6,240 nucleotides of DNA, from assembly GCA_949297205.1 (NCBI GenBank), contig CASFSH010000391.1, positions 1 through 6,240 on the forward strand, written 5' to 3'. Numbering within the stretch: the stretch's first letter is position 1; each line of letters opens with the position of its first letter. The translations under genes and the position numbers were made by a program. Below the pieces are notes generated by a model that had not been told where the DNA came from, ran no database searches, and worked only from the letters and a program-made list of their open reading frames with translations. This document shows positions 6,174 through 6,240 of this stretch, in pieces. This DNA is from an uncultured Bacillota bacterium (GTDB lineage Bacteria; Bacillota; Clostridia; UBA1381).

Positions 6174-6240
6174 TCATTCTTGCCTTGATGAAGTGACTTT
6201 GGATACTTCCAGGGCTCCAATGCCCTTATAGTAGATGTCA
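6174..6240 (-). CDS. C-terminal end of an unidentified protein entering from beyond the right edge
   Basis: On the minus strand the frame starting at 6239 reads 21 codons and stops at TGA (6176-6174), directly before the hairpin at 6170-6143. The residues begin DIYYKGIGALEVSK and end SSRQE. Balanced codon use, a hydrophobic beta-strand-like pattern, the charged tail and the terminator-like hairpin just after the stop suggest a true gene end. The I-Y-Y-x-x-I-G-x-L pattern is reminiscent of the C-terminal strand in clostridial large serine recombinases (DUF4368 type), but 21 residues are too few to assign a family. If so, the gene would belong to an integrative element whose end lies between here and nadE. 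The overlapping plus-strand frame has no start codon. Confidence 0.45.
   Translation of the reverse strand, partial: DIYYKGIGALEVSKVTSSRQE

Noticed and set aside
6023..6220. 65-codon minus-strand frame at the right edge
   Set aside because: It runs straight through both hairpins into an AT-rich spacer; the neighbouring frame ending at 6174 is more protein-like and stops just before a hairpin.
1..6240. CRISPR array, tRNA or rRNA genes
   Set aside because: No regularly spaced direct repeats and no tRNA- or rRNA-like conserved sequences were seen on either strand.

Overview
The window is AT-rich DNA with purine-rich Shine-Dalgarno sites, compact gene spacing and an AddAB-type (not RecBCD) recombination gene. 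This suggests a low-GC Firmicute, most likely a gut-type clostridium (Oscillospiraceae/Lachnospiraceae-like). The assignment rests on gene style and protein content only.

Left half (1-3635), all read leftward on the minus strand with gaps of 14-24 bp, so probably one operon. In transcription order it holds: a large membrane protein of the DUF6056 type (GT-C-like glycosyltransferase candidate) with an unusual C-terminal domain resembling the copper-amine-oxidase N-terminal/stalk repeat; an ALG5-like family-2 glycosyltransferase predicted to load a sugar on polyprenyl phosphate; a GtrA-type four-helix protein predicted to help flip the lipid-linked sugar; and the N-terminal 252 residues of the AddA helicase-nuclease, which runs off the left edge. 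The first three look like a three-component surface-glycosylation module: cytoplasmic sugar loading, flipping, then extracytoplasmic transfer. addA appears to share the transcript but has no obvious functional link.

Centre (3636-4052) is a divergent intergenic region. It carries a plausible promoter for the leftward operon next to its first gene and a near-consensus promoter (TTGACT-17-TATAAT) for the rightward gene. Between them lies a patch of about 155 bp that is visibly richer in GC, contains small inverted repeats and has no convincing ORF.

Right half (4053-6002) is a complete glutamine-dependent NAD+ synthetase (nadE) with an N-terminal nitrilase-type glutaminase and a C-terminal ATP-pyrophosphatase domain. 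Its start is placed at 4053, downstream of the promoter, not at the upstream in-frame ATG at 3945.

Right edge (6003-6240) changes character. It has a stretch with two hairpins, one with a UUCG loop and a T-run, and the last 21 codons of a minus-strand gene that enters from beyond the window. That tail loosely resembles the C-terminus of clostridial large serine recombinases, so the right edge may be the end of an integrated mobile element. This is a hypothesis from 21 residues and needs the neighbouring sequence.
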